Below, one piece after another: positions 9,068 through 18,400 of a stretch of 64,000 nucleotides of DNA. The first letter of the stretch is position 1; each line of letters opens with the position of its first letter. This stretch comes from Novosphingobium sp. GTDB taxonomy: Bacteria > Pseudomonadota > Alphaproteobacteria > Sphingomonadales > Sphingomonadaceae. Position numbers and translations under genes: made by a program. The stretch lies in contig NZ_JAUYRV010000044.1 in assembly GCF_030696665.1 (NCBI RefSeq), forward strand, positions 21,537-85,536, given 5' to 3'. Under the pieces are notes generated by a model that saw only the letters and a list, made by a program, of their open reading frames with translations, ran no database searches and was not told the origin of the DNA.

Positions 9068-9750
9068 CAACAGGACTCCAGACGATAGCCATAGTTGAAC
9101 ACTGTTTGCAGCCGGAAGCCGTTGTCCGAACGCAGTTGCAGCTTTGTGCGGATTCGCGAGACATGCATGTCCAGCGTGCGCGTGGTCAGGTCTGCCACCG
9201 ATTTCCACACTGCCTCCATCAGGTATCCGCGTGAAAGCGGTTTGTGCTGGTTTGCGAAGAACAGATAAGCCAATGCAAACTCCTTGCCGGTAAGTACGAC
9301 CGGCGTGCCATCCAGAGTGACTGTTTCGCCCACGCGATCAAACTCGTATGCGCCGAACCGCTCAAACCGCTCCGCCATCACCCGTGGTTGCACGCGCCGC
9401 AGTACGGCGTGGACCCGCGCGGTGATGACGATGGCGGACTCCGGCTTCACGATATAGTCGTCCGCGCCGGCATGGAGTGCGGCTGCAACGTCGTCCTTGT
9501 CCGACCGGCTGGTCAGCATGATGACCTGAGGGCAAGGTTCGATCCTTGCCTGCACCCAGTTGAGAATTTCCATGCCGGACATATCAGGCATGTTCCAGTC
9601 CAGAATGAGCAGGTCGAACGTTTCACGCGCAAGGGCGGTGATCAGATCCCGGCCGCGCCTGAACGATACGCTGCGGAAGCCTTCCGTGTCGAACAATCGC
9701 GACACGAACTGGAGCATAGTGTCGTCATCATCAACGATTCCGATTTTCAT
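9067..9750 (-). CDS. OmpR-family response regulator
   Basis: A 227-residue two-domain regulator. The receiver domain has the acidic pocket DDDDT at the N-terminus, the phosphoacceptor Asp in LLILDWNMPDMSG, Thr in MLTSRSD and Lys in YIVKPES. The winged-helix output domain covers about residues 130-227, with TLDMHVSRIRTKL and YGYRLE. It is the first gene of an RR / LysM-FecR / CHASE2-kinase unit on the minus strand. A direct repeat upstream (9824-9839) may be its own binding site. Confidence 0.95.
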   Translation of the reverse strand: MKIGIVDDDDTMLQFVSRLFDTEGFRSVSFRRGRDLITALARETFDLLILDWNMPDMSGMEILNWVQARIEPCPQVIMLTSRSDKDDVAAALHAGADDYIVKPESAIVITARVHAVLRRVQPRVMAERFERFGAYEFDRVGETVTLDGTPVVLTGKEFALAYLFFANQHKPLSRGYLMEAVWKSVADLTTRTLDMHVSRIRTKLQLRSDNGFRLQTVFNYGYRLESC

Positions 9751-9823
9751 GCTCTGCCCTGATCAGAATTCCAGATGCCGCCATACCCGCAGCGACCCCG
9801 CTGGTAACGGCAAAGTCACGCAG

Positions 9824-9839
9824 TTTACATCTCTTTACA
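9824..9839 (-). promoter_or_regulatory. Direct repeat upstream of the response regulator gene
   Basis: TTTACA occurs twice with a 10-base period (9824-9829 and 9834-9839), reading TGTAAA-N4-TGTAAA towards the response regulator. OmpR-family dimers usually bind direct repeats with a 10-11 base period. An inverted repeat ACAAAC-N5-GTTTGT (9841-9857) lies beside it. Function is inferred. Confidence 0.3.
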
Positions 9840-9925
9840 AACAAACTGCCGGTTTGTCGGTTACGTATCCGGCAACGGGGCCGGTGGAGCAGGCGATTGA
9901 GACAGATAGCTGGCAGTCATTTCGC

Positions 9926-10072
9926 ATGGTCGGCGTGTTTGGCCCGTTCATGTTTGCAGGGTTCATCTTTGCAGCTTGCAGGCGCGTCATCGTGCTGAGG
10001 CTGCTGGCGGCTCCCGGCTTGTCGCTTTTGCTCTGGGTTCTGATCAGCGCGACCGTGCTGGTCCTGACCTGA
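9926..10072 (+). CDS. Possible 48-residue membrane protein
   Basis: This short frame (MVGVFGPFMFAGFIFAA ...) encodes almost only hydrophobic residues with one charged hinge (CRRVIVLR), consistent with two membrane helices. There is no clear ribosome-binding site and no recognised family. It may be a chance frame in the 516-base gap between the response regulator and the MarR-like gene. Confidence 0.25.
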   Translation: MVGVFGPFMFAGFIFAACRRVIVLRLLAAPGLSLLLWVLISATVLVLT

Positions 10073-10139
10073 CGCTTGAATACCGATTAAGGATACGAGG
10101 TGTCGCGCATGGCCGCCAGCACTTTGGATATCCGACAAG

Positions 10140-10234
10140 CCGCTGCCATCCGGGGTAGAGCAGCGGTTTTCGAAAAGCCCTCGGGTCGCACCGTGTTCGG
10201 ACCGCATGTGCTGGGCACATGCGGTCCGGCTTTT
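10140..10234 (+). promoter_or_regulatory. Leader with two terminator-like hairpins before the MarR-like gene
   Basis: CCGCTGC/GCAGCGG (10140-10146 and 10160-10166) is followed by TTTT. A small hairpin GGTTTT..AAAGCC comes next. A perfect 13-bp stem follows (10198-10210 with 10216-10228, loop CTGGG) with TTTT at 10231. The arrangement looks like a terminator or attenuator ahead of the start at 10267. The same stretch could instead end a small transcript. Confidence 0.5.
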
Positions 10235-10266
10235 CGTTGCTCCATCAACTTGCAGGGTTCGTTCAG

Positions 10267-10677
10267 ATGCCAAGTGTTCATGTTCTGCAGCCACGCTGTG
10301 AGGAGCGCGATTCCGCGATGAACCTCTACAAGATCGCAAAGGGTTACCGCCGTCACTTGCAGGAGTGCGAGGATATCGTCCCCGGATTGCAACCAGCGGG
10401 CGCAGGCTGGATCATGCTGGCCGAACTCTACATCGCCTCGCTCGAAAGCCGCGAGATGTCGGTCTCTGGCGTGTGTGTCTCGGCGGGCGTCCCTTCAACC
10501 ACGGGCCTGCGCTATCTCGACATGCTGACCGGCGTTGGCATGGTGGTGCGCATGCCTGATGAGAATGATCGTCGCCGCTCATGGATTCGGCTGACCGATG
10601 CCGGAGTGAGGGCTGTCGAACTGGTTCTGACCGGCTTCGCAAAGGCCATCGACGATACGCGGGCTAACCTGCGATAG
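10267..10677 (+). CDS. MarR-like winged-helix transcriptional regulator
   Basis: A 136-residue protein with a winged helix-turn-helix. The recognition segment MSVSGVCVSAGVPSTTGLRYLDMLTGVGMV is followed by the wing MPDENDRRRSWIRLTDAG, as in MarR-type regulators. Starts at 10267 or 10318 are both possible; an upstream ATG at 10219 lies inside the strong hairpin at 10198-10228 and is rejected. The ligand and targets are unknown. It stands alone between the two-component unit and the chemotaxis gene. Confidence 0.65.
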   Translation: MPSVHVLQPRCEERDSAMNLYKIAKGYRRHLQECEDIVPGLQPAGAGWIMLAELYIASLESREMSVSGVCVSAGVPSTTGLRYLDMLTGVGMVVRMPDENDRRRSWIRLTDAGVRAVELVLTGFAKAIDDTRANLR

Positions 10678-10829
10678 AAAATCCGCCAGGCAGGTGTCCG
10701 CCCGCATCTGGCTCTAGGTAAAGTCACGGATCGGCGGCATTCTTCATCTTGAGGAAGAAGCGTTATTCCCGTCAACGGTCCCCCCACCTGTTGACCGGAG
10801 TATATCGTCAGCATGCCGATAAATGATAC

Positions 10830-11129
10830 ATGACGCGCGTAACGGGCGTTTGTGTGCAGACGGCCCTGCTTTGCAGCGTTCTGCTGTCAGCGATCTTCTG
10901 GCCTCGCACCGGGGAGCCGGTCTTGCTGGTGCCGCTCGGCGGCGCAGGCCTATCTTCTCTCGGTGTGCTTGCTGACGAAGGTCTTGCCGTTGTTGGCACG
11001 GGCCGTTCGCCGCGCAGCCTCATCGTCTACCACGCGAAGCCTTTCCCCATCCTCGCAGTCCTGCAGAACGGCTTCCTGCCCCTTGCCGCACCGCCAGGGT
11101 TGTGTGGAGACACCGGCGCGCGCGGCTGA
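10830..11129 (+). CDS. Small exported or membrane-anchored protein of unknown function
   Basis: A 99-residue frame with one hydrophobic N-terminal segment (TGVCVQTALLCSVLLSAIFW) and a short globular part containing DEGLAVVGTGRSPRSLIV and a C-terminal hydrophobic APPGLCG. It ends 26 bases before the chemotaxis receptor and may be co-transcribed with it. No family is recognised. The 152 bases before it hold an inverted repeat GTCAAC-N13-GTTGAC and no other gene. Confidence 0.5.
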   Translation: MTRVTGVCVQTALLCSVLLSAIFWPRTGEPVLLVPLGGAGLSSLGVLADEGLAVVGTGRSPRSLIVYHAKPFPILAVLQNGFLPLAAPPGLCGDTGARG

Positions 11130-11155
11130 CACTCGTTCTGGACGGAACAATTTCA

Positions 11156-12676
11156 ATGGAAGACCTCATCAAGTTCAGGCAGCAAGGTCTGTCGCTCGTC
11201 CTGGCAGTGGCATGGGCATGCACTGCTGTGATCGCTCTTGGCACGATCCTGTCCCACGGGAGTTTGACGCCGCTGGTGCTGGCGCTGGCAATCACCGTCT
11301 ATCCGACGCTGGCTTTCATGCGCAAGGCATCGGATGATGCATCGCGTATTGTCATTGGTGCCACCATGCCATTGTACTGCGCGATATTCCTGCTGCAGTG
11401 GTCTGGCCACGCCTGGCAGATCGATCTTCACATGACGTTCTTTGCCATGATCGCCATTCTCGCAATCCTTGCTGACTGGAGACCTGTTCTTGCCGGGTCT
11501 GCCGTGACGGCGGTTCACCACCTCGTCCTGAATTACGCTGCCCCCGCGCTTGTCTTCACAGGTGAGCCTGATCTGGGCAGGGTCATCCTTCACGCCGTGA
11601 TCGTAGTGGCCGAAACCGCAGTGCTGGTGACGCTGACGATCCGGCTGGAGGTTCTCATCGTGGCGCAAGCCCAAGCGGAAAGAGCGAGAATCGACCTTGA
11701 AGCCACGGCACTGGCTGAACGCACCGCGCGTGAGCGTGAGCAGAAGGGCGTGGTCGACAAAGTGGAAGCCGGGCTGAAGGCCTTGGCGTCTGGTGACCTC
11801 GATTGCCCGATACACCACCCGTTCCCGCCCGTGTTTGAACCCCTGCGGACCGATTTCAACACGACCGTGGCAACCTTGCGCGGGCTTGTGTCCAGTGTGG
11901 CGCAGTCTTCACACCAGATCGAATCCAGCGTGGGCGAGATCCATTACGCGGCCGATGATCTGGCCCGCCGCACCGAGATTGACGCCGCCACGATCGAGCA
12001 AGCTGCCCACACCATTACCCGGATGACCGCATCGGCGACCAGCGCCGCTACTCGCGCGTCCGAAGTGCAAAGCGCGCTGGATGAATCCCAGCAACGCGCG
12101 GTGCGGGGCCGTGAAATCGTGAACCGTGCAATGACCAGCGTGCAGAAGATCGAACAATCCGCCAACGAGATCGGCCATATCGTCACGCTGATCGATGGCA
12201 TCGCCTTTCAGACCAACCTGCTGGCTCTGAACGCCGGGGTGGAGGCCGCTCGTGCCGGGGAGGCGGGCAAGGGCTTTGCCGTTGTGGCAACCGAAGTGCG
12301 CGCGCTGGCGCAGCGCACAACAGACGCCGCACGCAGCATCAAGTCGCTTATCGATACCTCGAACGTGCAAGTCACCGAGGGTGTGGAATACGTGACGCAG
12401 GCTGGCACCGTGCTGCAGGATGTCATGGCCGAAGTGAGCGAGATCGGGGCACTGGTCTCGGAAATTGCCGAGGCGACGCGGTCTACTGCGCAAGTCCTGT
12501 CGGGCGTGCAGGGCACGTTCGTTGCCATCGACAAATCGACGCAACAGAACGCGGCGATGGTTGAGGAAAGCAACGCCGCGCTGCGCTCACTGGCACAGGA
12601 AGCCACGGCGCTGATGGGCACGCTGAGCCAGTTCTCGCTAAGGGACGACAGGCCACCGCTACGCGCGGTGGCCTGA
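11156..12676 (+). CDS. Methyl-accepting chemotaxis protein
   Basis: A 506-residue receptor. About six membrane helices fill residues 15-180 and include the segment DWRPVLAGSAVTAVHHLVLNY, so it probably senses in the membrane rather than through a periplasmic domain. A coiled linker and a HAMP-like region (about 205-260) lead to the signalling domain, whose hairpin tip reads IAFQTNLLALNAGVEAARAGEAGKG. There is no C-terminal CheR-binding pentapeptide. The ATG at 11156 is chosen because upstream codons give no sensible N-terminus. No other che gene is present here. Confidence 0.9.
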   Translation: MEDLIKFRQQGLSLVLAVAWACTAVIALGTILSHGSLTPLVLALAITVYPTLAFMRKASDDASRIVIGATMPLYCAIFLLQWSGHAWQIDLHMTFFAMIAILAILADWRPVLAGSAVTAVHHLVLNYAAPALVFTGEPDLGRVILHAVIVVAETAVLVTLTIRLEVLIVAQAQAERARIDLEATALAERTAREREQKGVVDKVEAGLKALASGDLDCPIHHPFPPVFEPLRTDFNTTVATLRGLVSSVAQSSHQIESSVGEIHYAADDLARRTEIDAATIEQAAHTITRMTASATSAATRASEVQSALDESQQRAVRGREIVNRAMTSVQKIEQSANEIGHIVTLIDGIAFQTNLLALNAGVEAARAGEAGKGFAVVATEVRALAQRTTDAARSIKSLIDTSNVQVTEGVEYVTQAGTVLQDVMAEVSEIGALVSEIAEATRSTAQVLSGVQGTFVAIDKSTQQNAAMVEESNAALRSLAQEATALMGTLSQFSLRDDRPPLRAVA

Positions 12677-12686
12677 TCGCCGGAAT

Positions 12687-13616
12687 TCAGGGCTTTGCAG
12701 AAGCGGCCAGCAGGCTCTTCATCGGCCAGAATGACAATGTGTGAACGTCATGCGCGCTGGTCCACACACCCTTTGGCGTATAGCGCAGCGCGCCGCTGCC
12801 CGCCGCCTTGCCATAGCGGCCCGTGACAGTCATCGAAAGCGGATCGATTTCGGCAAAAGTCTGATCGTCGGTGGTGCGCAACCACACTTTGCCGCCGCCG
12901 GTATCGATATCCCCCCATTTCAGGTTCGCGCCCACTTTCACGCGGCCCAATACCTGCCCGGTGGCGGGGTCGGCGCGGACCAGCGTGCCATCGCCCTGTT
13001 CCTGCACCCAAACGCCGCCTTCGCCTGCTGCAAGGAATCCCGGCATCGTGCCGAGCGGCGCGCGGGCGACAACGGTGTTGGTCTTGGGATCGATCTTCTG
13101 CAGTGTCTGCTTCGTCGCGCTCACCGCCCACACCGCGTCATAGCCGTAGGTGACGTACCAGGTGTCCTCATCAACCGGGATGTTGGCCACGACGCTGTTG
13201 GTCTTGGGATCAACGCGTGCCACCATCCCTTCGGGCTTGCTCGCGATCCAGACCGAGCCTGCGCCCGTCGCCACGATCAACTCGCCCTGCTTCTGGTTGG
13301 CGATGCCGGTGGGGATCGTGGCGATGATCTTCGCGTCTTCCAGATCGATCCGCACCAGCGTGCGTTCGGCGCAATCGGCCATCCACAACGATCCGAACTC
13401 GATGGCCATTGCTCCGCAAGGCTTCGCCACCGCCACTTCGGCGACTTTGCCCGTGCGTGACCACTTCTCCACCTTGCCGCGATTGGTGGCCCAAACGGAA
13501 TCGCCATCCACGGCAAGGAAATCGGCGAAACCTGGCACGGTTTGCGCCTGCTCTACCTGCGCGTTGGCAGCAGAGGCGGTTAGCGCAGCAGCGAGAGCAA
13601 ACGTCTTGCGGAGCAT
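12687..13616 (-). CDS. Exported YncE-like beta-propeller protein
   Basis: A 309-residue protein with a signal peptide ending AANA before Gln-Val. It consists of repeated blades with the motif VW(A/V)..., RIDPKTN(S/T)VVA.IP, typical of YncE or virginiamycin-B-lyase-like propellers. The start at 13616 fits the signal peptide; the open frame continues 13 codons upstream. It follows allophanate hydrolase by 22 bases and is likely the last gene of that operon. Its role is unknown; periplasmic binding or scaffolding is the most that can be said. Confidence 0.8.
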   Translation of the reverse strand: MLRKTFALAAALTASAANAQVEQAQTVPGFADFLAVDGDSVWATNRGKVEKWSRTGKVAEVAVAKPCGAMAIEFGSLWMADCAERTLVRIDLEDAKIIATIPTGIANQKQGELIVATGAGSVWIASKPEGMVARVDPKTNSVVANIPVDEDTWYVTYGYDAVWAVSATKQTLQKIDPKTNTVVARAPLGTMPGFLAAGEGGVWVQEQGDGTLVRADPATGQVLGRVKVGANLKWGDIDTGGGKVWLRTTDDQTFAEIDPLSMTVTGRYGKAAGSGALRYTPKGVWTSAHDVHTLSFWPMKSLLAASAKP

Positions 13617-13638
13617 GGGAAGGCCTTTCGCTTGGGAA

Positions 13639-15408
13639 TCAGGACTTGGCAGCAATATAGGCGCGCCAACCGCCCAGATGGGTGATGTCTTCCGCGCCAG
13701 TCAGCGCGCGCGGCTCTGACACGAAGCCCTTGACGCTGCTGCCATCGGCCAGCGTTACGGTGCCGATGGCAAGCGGCGGCGGCACATCTACCACAAAGCT
13801 GCCGAATTCGGCGACGCCCAGTTCATAGACCTCCAGCTTGATGCTTGCGCCATCTTCGCTGAACACCAGCGCAGGCTTTGGCGGCACGCTGTCGGCAATG
13901 GCGTAAAGGCGATAGCTGGGAGCGGTTTCAAATGCGCCGACGAACGTCGCATTGCGCGATGTCAGCTGCCAGTGCAGCGGCATTCCTTCAAGATGCGCGC
14001 CGACAACGGCGATTTTCACGGTCTGCATTTTGCCCTCCAGATCGAGCGGGGGTGGGGATGGTAAATCGGCGGTGGCCGCCCAGGCATCGGCAGCGGTCAG
14101 CAGTGCGCGGTCTGAATCTGCTGGGCCGATGAAGGTGAGGCCAAAGCCTGTGCCATTGGCGCGTTGCCCCGCTGGGGCGGCAACGGCTGCCATGTCCAGT
14201 AGGTTCACGAAGTTGGTGTAAGCACCAAGATTGCTGTTGAGTGCCACCGGCGCGGCGAGCAATTCGTTCACGCGATACGTCGTGCCAGTGGTGGGAAAGA
14301 CCAGCATGTCGACCTGTTCCAGCAGCCCATCGGCATGGCGCTTCAGCTCGGCCATGCGGTAGATGCCGTTCCACAGCTCAACCGCGCTCTTGTCCCACCC
14401 GGCTTCCACCACGGTGCGTACCGTTGGATCGACCGCGTCGGGGTTGTCCCTTAGCAGCGTCGCCATCGCAGCGGTGCGTTCAGCCACCCACGGCCCGTTA
14501 TACAGCAGCAGTGCGGCTTCCTGCAGCGGAGCCATGTCGATTTCGACCACGGTCGCCAGTTCGGCCAGCTTTTCCAGCGCCTTGTCATAGAGATATTCGG
14601 ATTCCAGATCGCCGAACCACAGCCGCTGCTCGCGCCGGGGCACGCCGATGACCTTGGCGGCAAGGTTACGGTCGGCCAGCGGCTTTGACCACGGATCGGC
14701 GGGATCGAACCCGGCCAGCACCTGATCGACAAGACGCGCATCGGTTGTGTCATCGGCAAACACGGTGATGCAATCGATGCTGCGGCAAGCGGGGACGAGG
14801 CCTGCGGCGGACCAGCGGCCCTTGGTGGGTTTGAACCCGATCAGGTGGTTGAATGCGGCGGGCACGCGGCCCGATCCTGCGGTATCGGTGCCCAGCGCAA
14901 TCGGCACCAGTCCGGCGGCTACTGCCACGGCAGAACCGGAACTCGATCCGCCGCTGACATAGGCAAGGTTCGAAGCATTGCGCGGAATGCCATAGGGGCT
15001 GCGCGTGCCGACGAGGCCGGTGGCGAACTGATCGAGGTTGGTCTTGCCAACGCAAATCGCACCGGCGGCCGTCAGCCGTTCGATCACCGTGGCATTGGCT
15101 TCGGGCGCGTAAGCGAAGGCAGGGCAGGCCGCTGTCGTTTCGAAGCCTGCAACGTCGATGTTGTCCTTGGCAGCAAAGGGCACGCCTGCCAGCGGCAGAT
15201 GCTCACCCGCCGCCACACGTGCATCGACTGTGCGGGCTTGTGAAAGCAGATCATCGGCAGAAGCCCGGCTGATCCACACTTGCGGCTGGACCGCATCATA
15301 GGCGGCGATGCGCGCCAAGGTCGCTTCCATCACTGCAACCGCGCTGGTCGCGCCGGCACTCACGGCCTCGGCAATTGAGGCAGCGCTCTGTCGGAACGAT
15401 GCGCTCAT
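13639..15408 (-). CDS. atzF: Allophanate hydrolase
   Basis: A 589-residue amidase-signature enzyme that splits allophanate to ammonium and CO2. The Ser-cisSer-Lys triad is seen in AAKDNIDVAG, SGGSSSGSA and DTAGSGRVPA, and the C-terminal accessory domain (about 440-589) is present, so length is normal. The ATG at 15408 overlaps the carboxylase stop (ATGA), indicating translational coupling. It performs the last step after the carboxylase, and after the DUF1989 proteins if the substrate is guanidine. Confidence 0.93.
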   Translation of the reverse strand: MSASFRQSAASIAEAVSAGATSAVAVMEATLARIAAYDAVQPQVWISRASADDLLSQARTVDARVAAGEHLPLAGVPFAAKDNIDVAGFETTAACPAFAYAPEANATVIERLTAAGAICVGKTNLDQFATGLVGTRSPYGIPRNASNLAYVSGGSSSGSAVAVAAGLVPIALGTDTAGSGRVPAAFNHLIGFKPTKGRWSAAGLVPACRSIDCITVFADDTTDARLVDQVLAGFDPADPWSKPLADRNLAAKVIGVPRREQRLWFGDLESEYLYDKALEKLAELATVVEIDMAPLQEAALLLYNGPWVAERTAAMATLLRDNPDAVDPTVRTVVEAGWDKSAVELWNGIYRMAELKRHADGLLEQVDMLVFPTTGTTYRVNELLAAPVALNSNLGAYTNFVNLLDMAAVAAPAGQRANGTGFGLTFIGPADSDRALLTAADAWAATADLPSPPPLDLEGKMQTVKIAVVGAHLEGMPLHWQLTSRNATFVGAFETAPSYRLYAIADSVPPKPALVFSEDGASIKLEVYELGVAEFGSFVVDVPPPLAIGTVTLADGSSVKGFVSEPRALTGAEDITHLGGWRAYIAAKS

Positions 15409-18400
15409 GCTGCTTTCTCCAGCGCGCACATCGGCGCTCCGGGTTGCAGGGACTGCTTTTCGGTTACGTAGAGCGCGACAACCTTGCCCGAATTGGGGCT
15501 GAGGACAGGGCATTCCATCTTCATCGATTCCAGCACGGCAATGGTATCGCCCGCCTGCACCTGATCCCCGGTTGCCACGAGCAGCTTCCACACGCTGCCC
15601 CCGAACGGCGCTTCGACCACGTCCGCACCATCAGGCACGGTGATCGCGGCTTCCTGCGGCACATCGGCATCGGCGAGGGCAGACACGCGGTCAAACTCTC
15701 CGCGTGCCTGCCAGTCGGCACGCTCGGCATCGAAAGCGGCCTTGCGGCTGGCTTCGAAGGCGCTGATGGCCTCGGCATTATCGGCAAGGTATTTGCGATA
15801 GTCGGACAGACGGAATTCGGACGGCTCGATTTCAATGGAGCGCCGCCCACTGGGGAAATCGCGCCGCCATTCGGCCAGTTCCTCAGCGCTCACCGGATAG
15901 AACCGGATCTGGTCGAAGAAGCGCAGCAGCCACGGCTTGCCCTCCGTAAAGGCCTGCGTCTGGCGATAGGTGTTCCACACCTGAATGGTCCGGCCGAACA
16001 ACTGATACCCGCCGGGGCCTTCCATGCCGTAAATGCACATATAGGCCCCGCCGATGCCGACCACATTGGGCGGCGTCCATGTGCGCGCCGGGTTGTATTT
16101 CGTCGTCACCAGACGGTGCCGGGGATCGACGGGCGTGGCCACCGGTGCGCCAAGGTAGACATCGCCCAGCCCCATCACGAGGTAGCTGGCTTCGAAGATC
16201 AGGTTCTCCACGGCAGCCACATCGGGCAAGCCGTTGATGCGGCGGATGAACTCGATGTTGTCCGGGCACCACGGCGCATCATCGCGCACCGCGCCCATGT
16301 ACTTCTCGATAGTCTCCAACGTCGCCGGATCGCGCCAGCTGAGCGGTAGGTGGACGATGCGTGATGGGATCGCAAAGTCCTCCAGATCGCCCAGACGTTC
16401 CTCCGCTGCAATTAGCGCAGCCAGCGCGGCAGCTTGGTCCAAAGCCTCGCCATCGAAGTGCAGTTGCAGCGAACGGATGCCCGGCACAATGTCGATCACG
16501 CCGGGCAGCGCCATGCGTTCCAACTCGGTCATCAGTGCGTGGACGCGGATCCGCATTTCGATATCGAGCACGATTGGGCCGTATTCGACGAGGATGTTGC
16601 GATCGCCCTGCTGGCGATAAACCGTGCGCGGACGTGTCGGCCCTTCGGGCAGGTCTGCAAGCACCGGAGTCTGCGTTGCTACCGCACAGGTGCGGCTAGG
16701 TGGCGTCTTGGTGCCGTTCAGAAGCAGCGCCTTTTGCGCGGCTGTCGCTGCTGTCGCTTCGGCCATTGTCACAGGCACAAAGCGCAGTTTGTCACCTGCA
16801 GAAAGCTGGCCGACCTTCCACAAATCCGCAGCGATCACCACGAAGGGGCACACGAACCCACCGAGCGAAGGACCATCCGGGCCGAGGATGATCGGCATGT
16901 CGCCGGTAAAATCCACCGCGCCGATGGCATAGGGATTGTCGTGGATGTTGGACGGGTGCAGCCCCGCCTCACCCCCATCGCGCCGCGCCCATTCGGGCTT
17001 TGGACCGACAAGGCGAACGCCGGTACGATTGGAATTGTAGTGCACTTGCCAGTCGGCGGCGACGATCATGTCGATATCGTCATCGGTGAAGAAATCGGGT
17101 GATCCGTGCGGGCCGTAGAGCACGCGCAAGGACCAATCAGTGGGCAGAGCGGGCAGAGGGATTGCGGGCGTTTCGTTGCTCGTCGCTGCGCCCGAAAGGT
17201 GCAGGACATCGCCCGCCACCAATCGCCGTGCGGCATGGCCACCGAACTGGCCGAGTTCAAAGGTGCTGCAACTGCCGAGGTAGGGCGCGAGATCGAGCCC
17301 GCCTGCGATCAGCAGATAGCCGCGCATGCCGCCACCGCCTGCGCGGCCCATGCTCAGCGTCTGGCCTTTCGCGATTTCAAACGGCTGGCCCAGCGGCACT
17401 GCCACCCCGTCCAGCGTCGCGCCGAAGTCCGCGCCCGTCAGGCACACCCGCGCCGGGGCGGAGAAGGCGAGGGTGGGACCAGTTACGGTCATTTCCAGCC
17501 CGGCCATGCCTTCTGGATTGCCGAGCAGACGGTTGCCGATGCGGAAGGACTGGTCATCCATCGGACCTGAGGGCGGCACGCCGACGGCCCAGAGCTTTTG
17601 GCGCCCCGGCCAATCCTGCACGGTGGTGGCGGTGCCGCCGCTGATCACGCGGATGCTTTGCGGCGCGTAAGTCACGCCTTCCAGTGCGCGGGTGGACACT
17701 TCGCCGGTGGTGAACGCGGCTGATGCCACAACGTCGCGCAGCCAGCGCAAGTTGGTCTCGATCCCGTCGATCCGGCTGTCCGCCAGCGCTGCCTGCATGG
17801 CGGCCACGGCGGCTTCGCGGGTATCTGCATGGACGATCAGCTTGGCCAGCATCGGATCGTAGAAGGCGCTGACTTCACTACCCGCCATGATCCACGTTTC
17901 GGCCCGCACGCTCTCCGGGAACTGCACGCAGGTCAGCGTGCCCGACGTGGGACGGTAATCGAGTGCCGGGTCTTCGGCATAGAGCCGCACTTGCACCGAG
18001 TGGCCTTTCGGTGTGGTCGGTGCGGTATCGAGGAAGCTGTAATCGCCGGCCGCGCCCCGGATCATCCATTCCACCAGATCCACGCCAAAGACCATTTCGG
18101 TCACGCCGTGTTCCACCTGCAACCGAGTGTTCATTTCGAGGAAGAAGAACTCCTCCCGGTCGGCATCGTAGAGGAACTCCACAGTGCCTGCGCTGCGATA
18201 CTGTGCCGCCTCGCCAAGCCGGATTGCGGCGGAATAGAGGTTCTGGCGCACGGCTTCGGGAAGCAACGGGGCAGGGGCCTCTTCCACCACCTTCTGGTTA
18301 CGCCGCTGAAGCGAGCAGTCACGCTCGCCCAGTGCCACCACGCGGCCTGCGCCATCGCCGAATATCTGCACTTCCACGTGCCGCGCGCGCCGCACGAAAC

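Noticed and set aside
9560..10072. 170-codon plus-strand frame across the response regulator start
   Set aside because: Its first part is antisense to the regulator gene; only the last 48 codons could be a separate small membrane protein.
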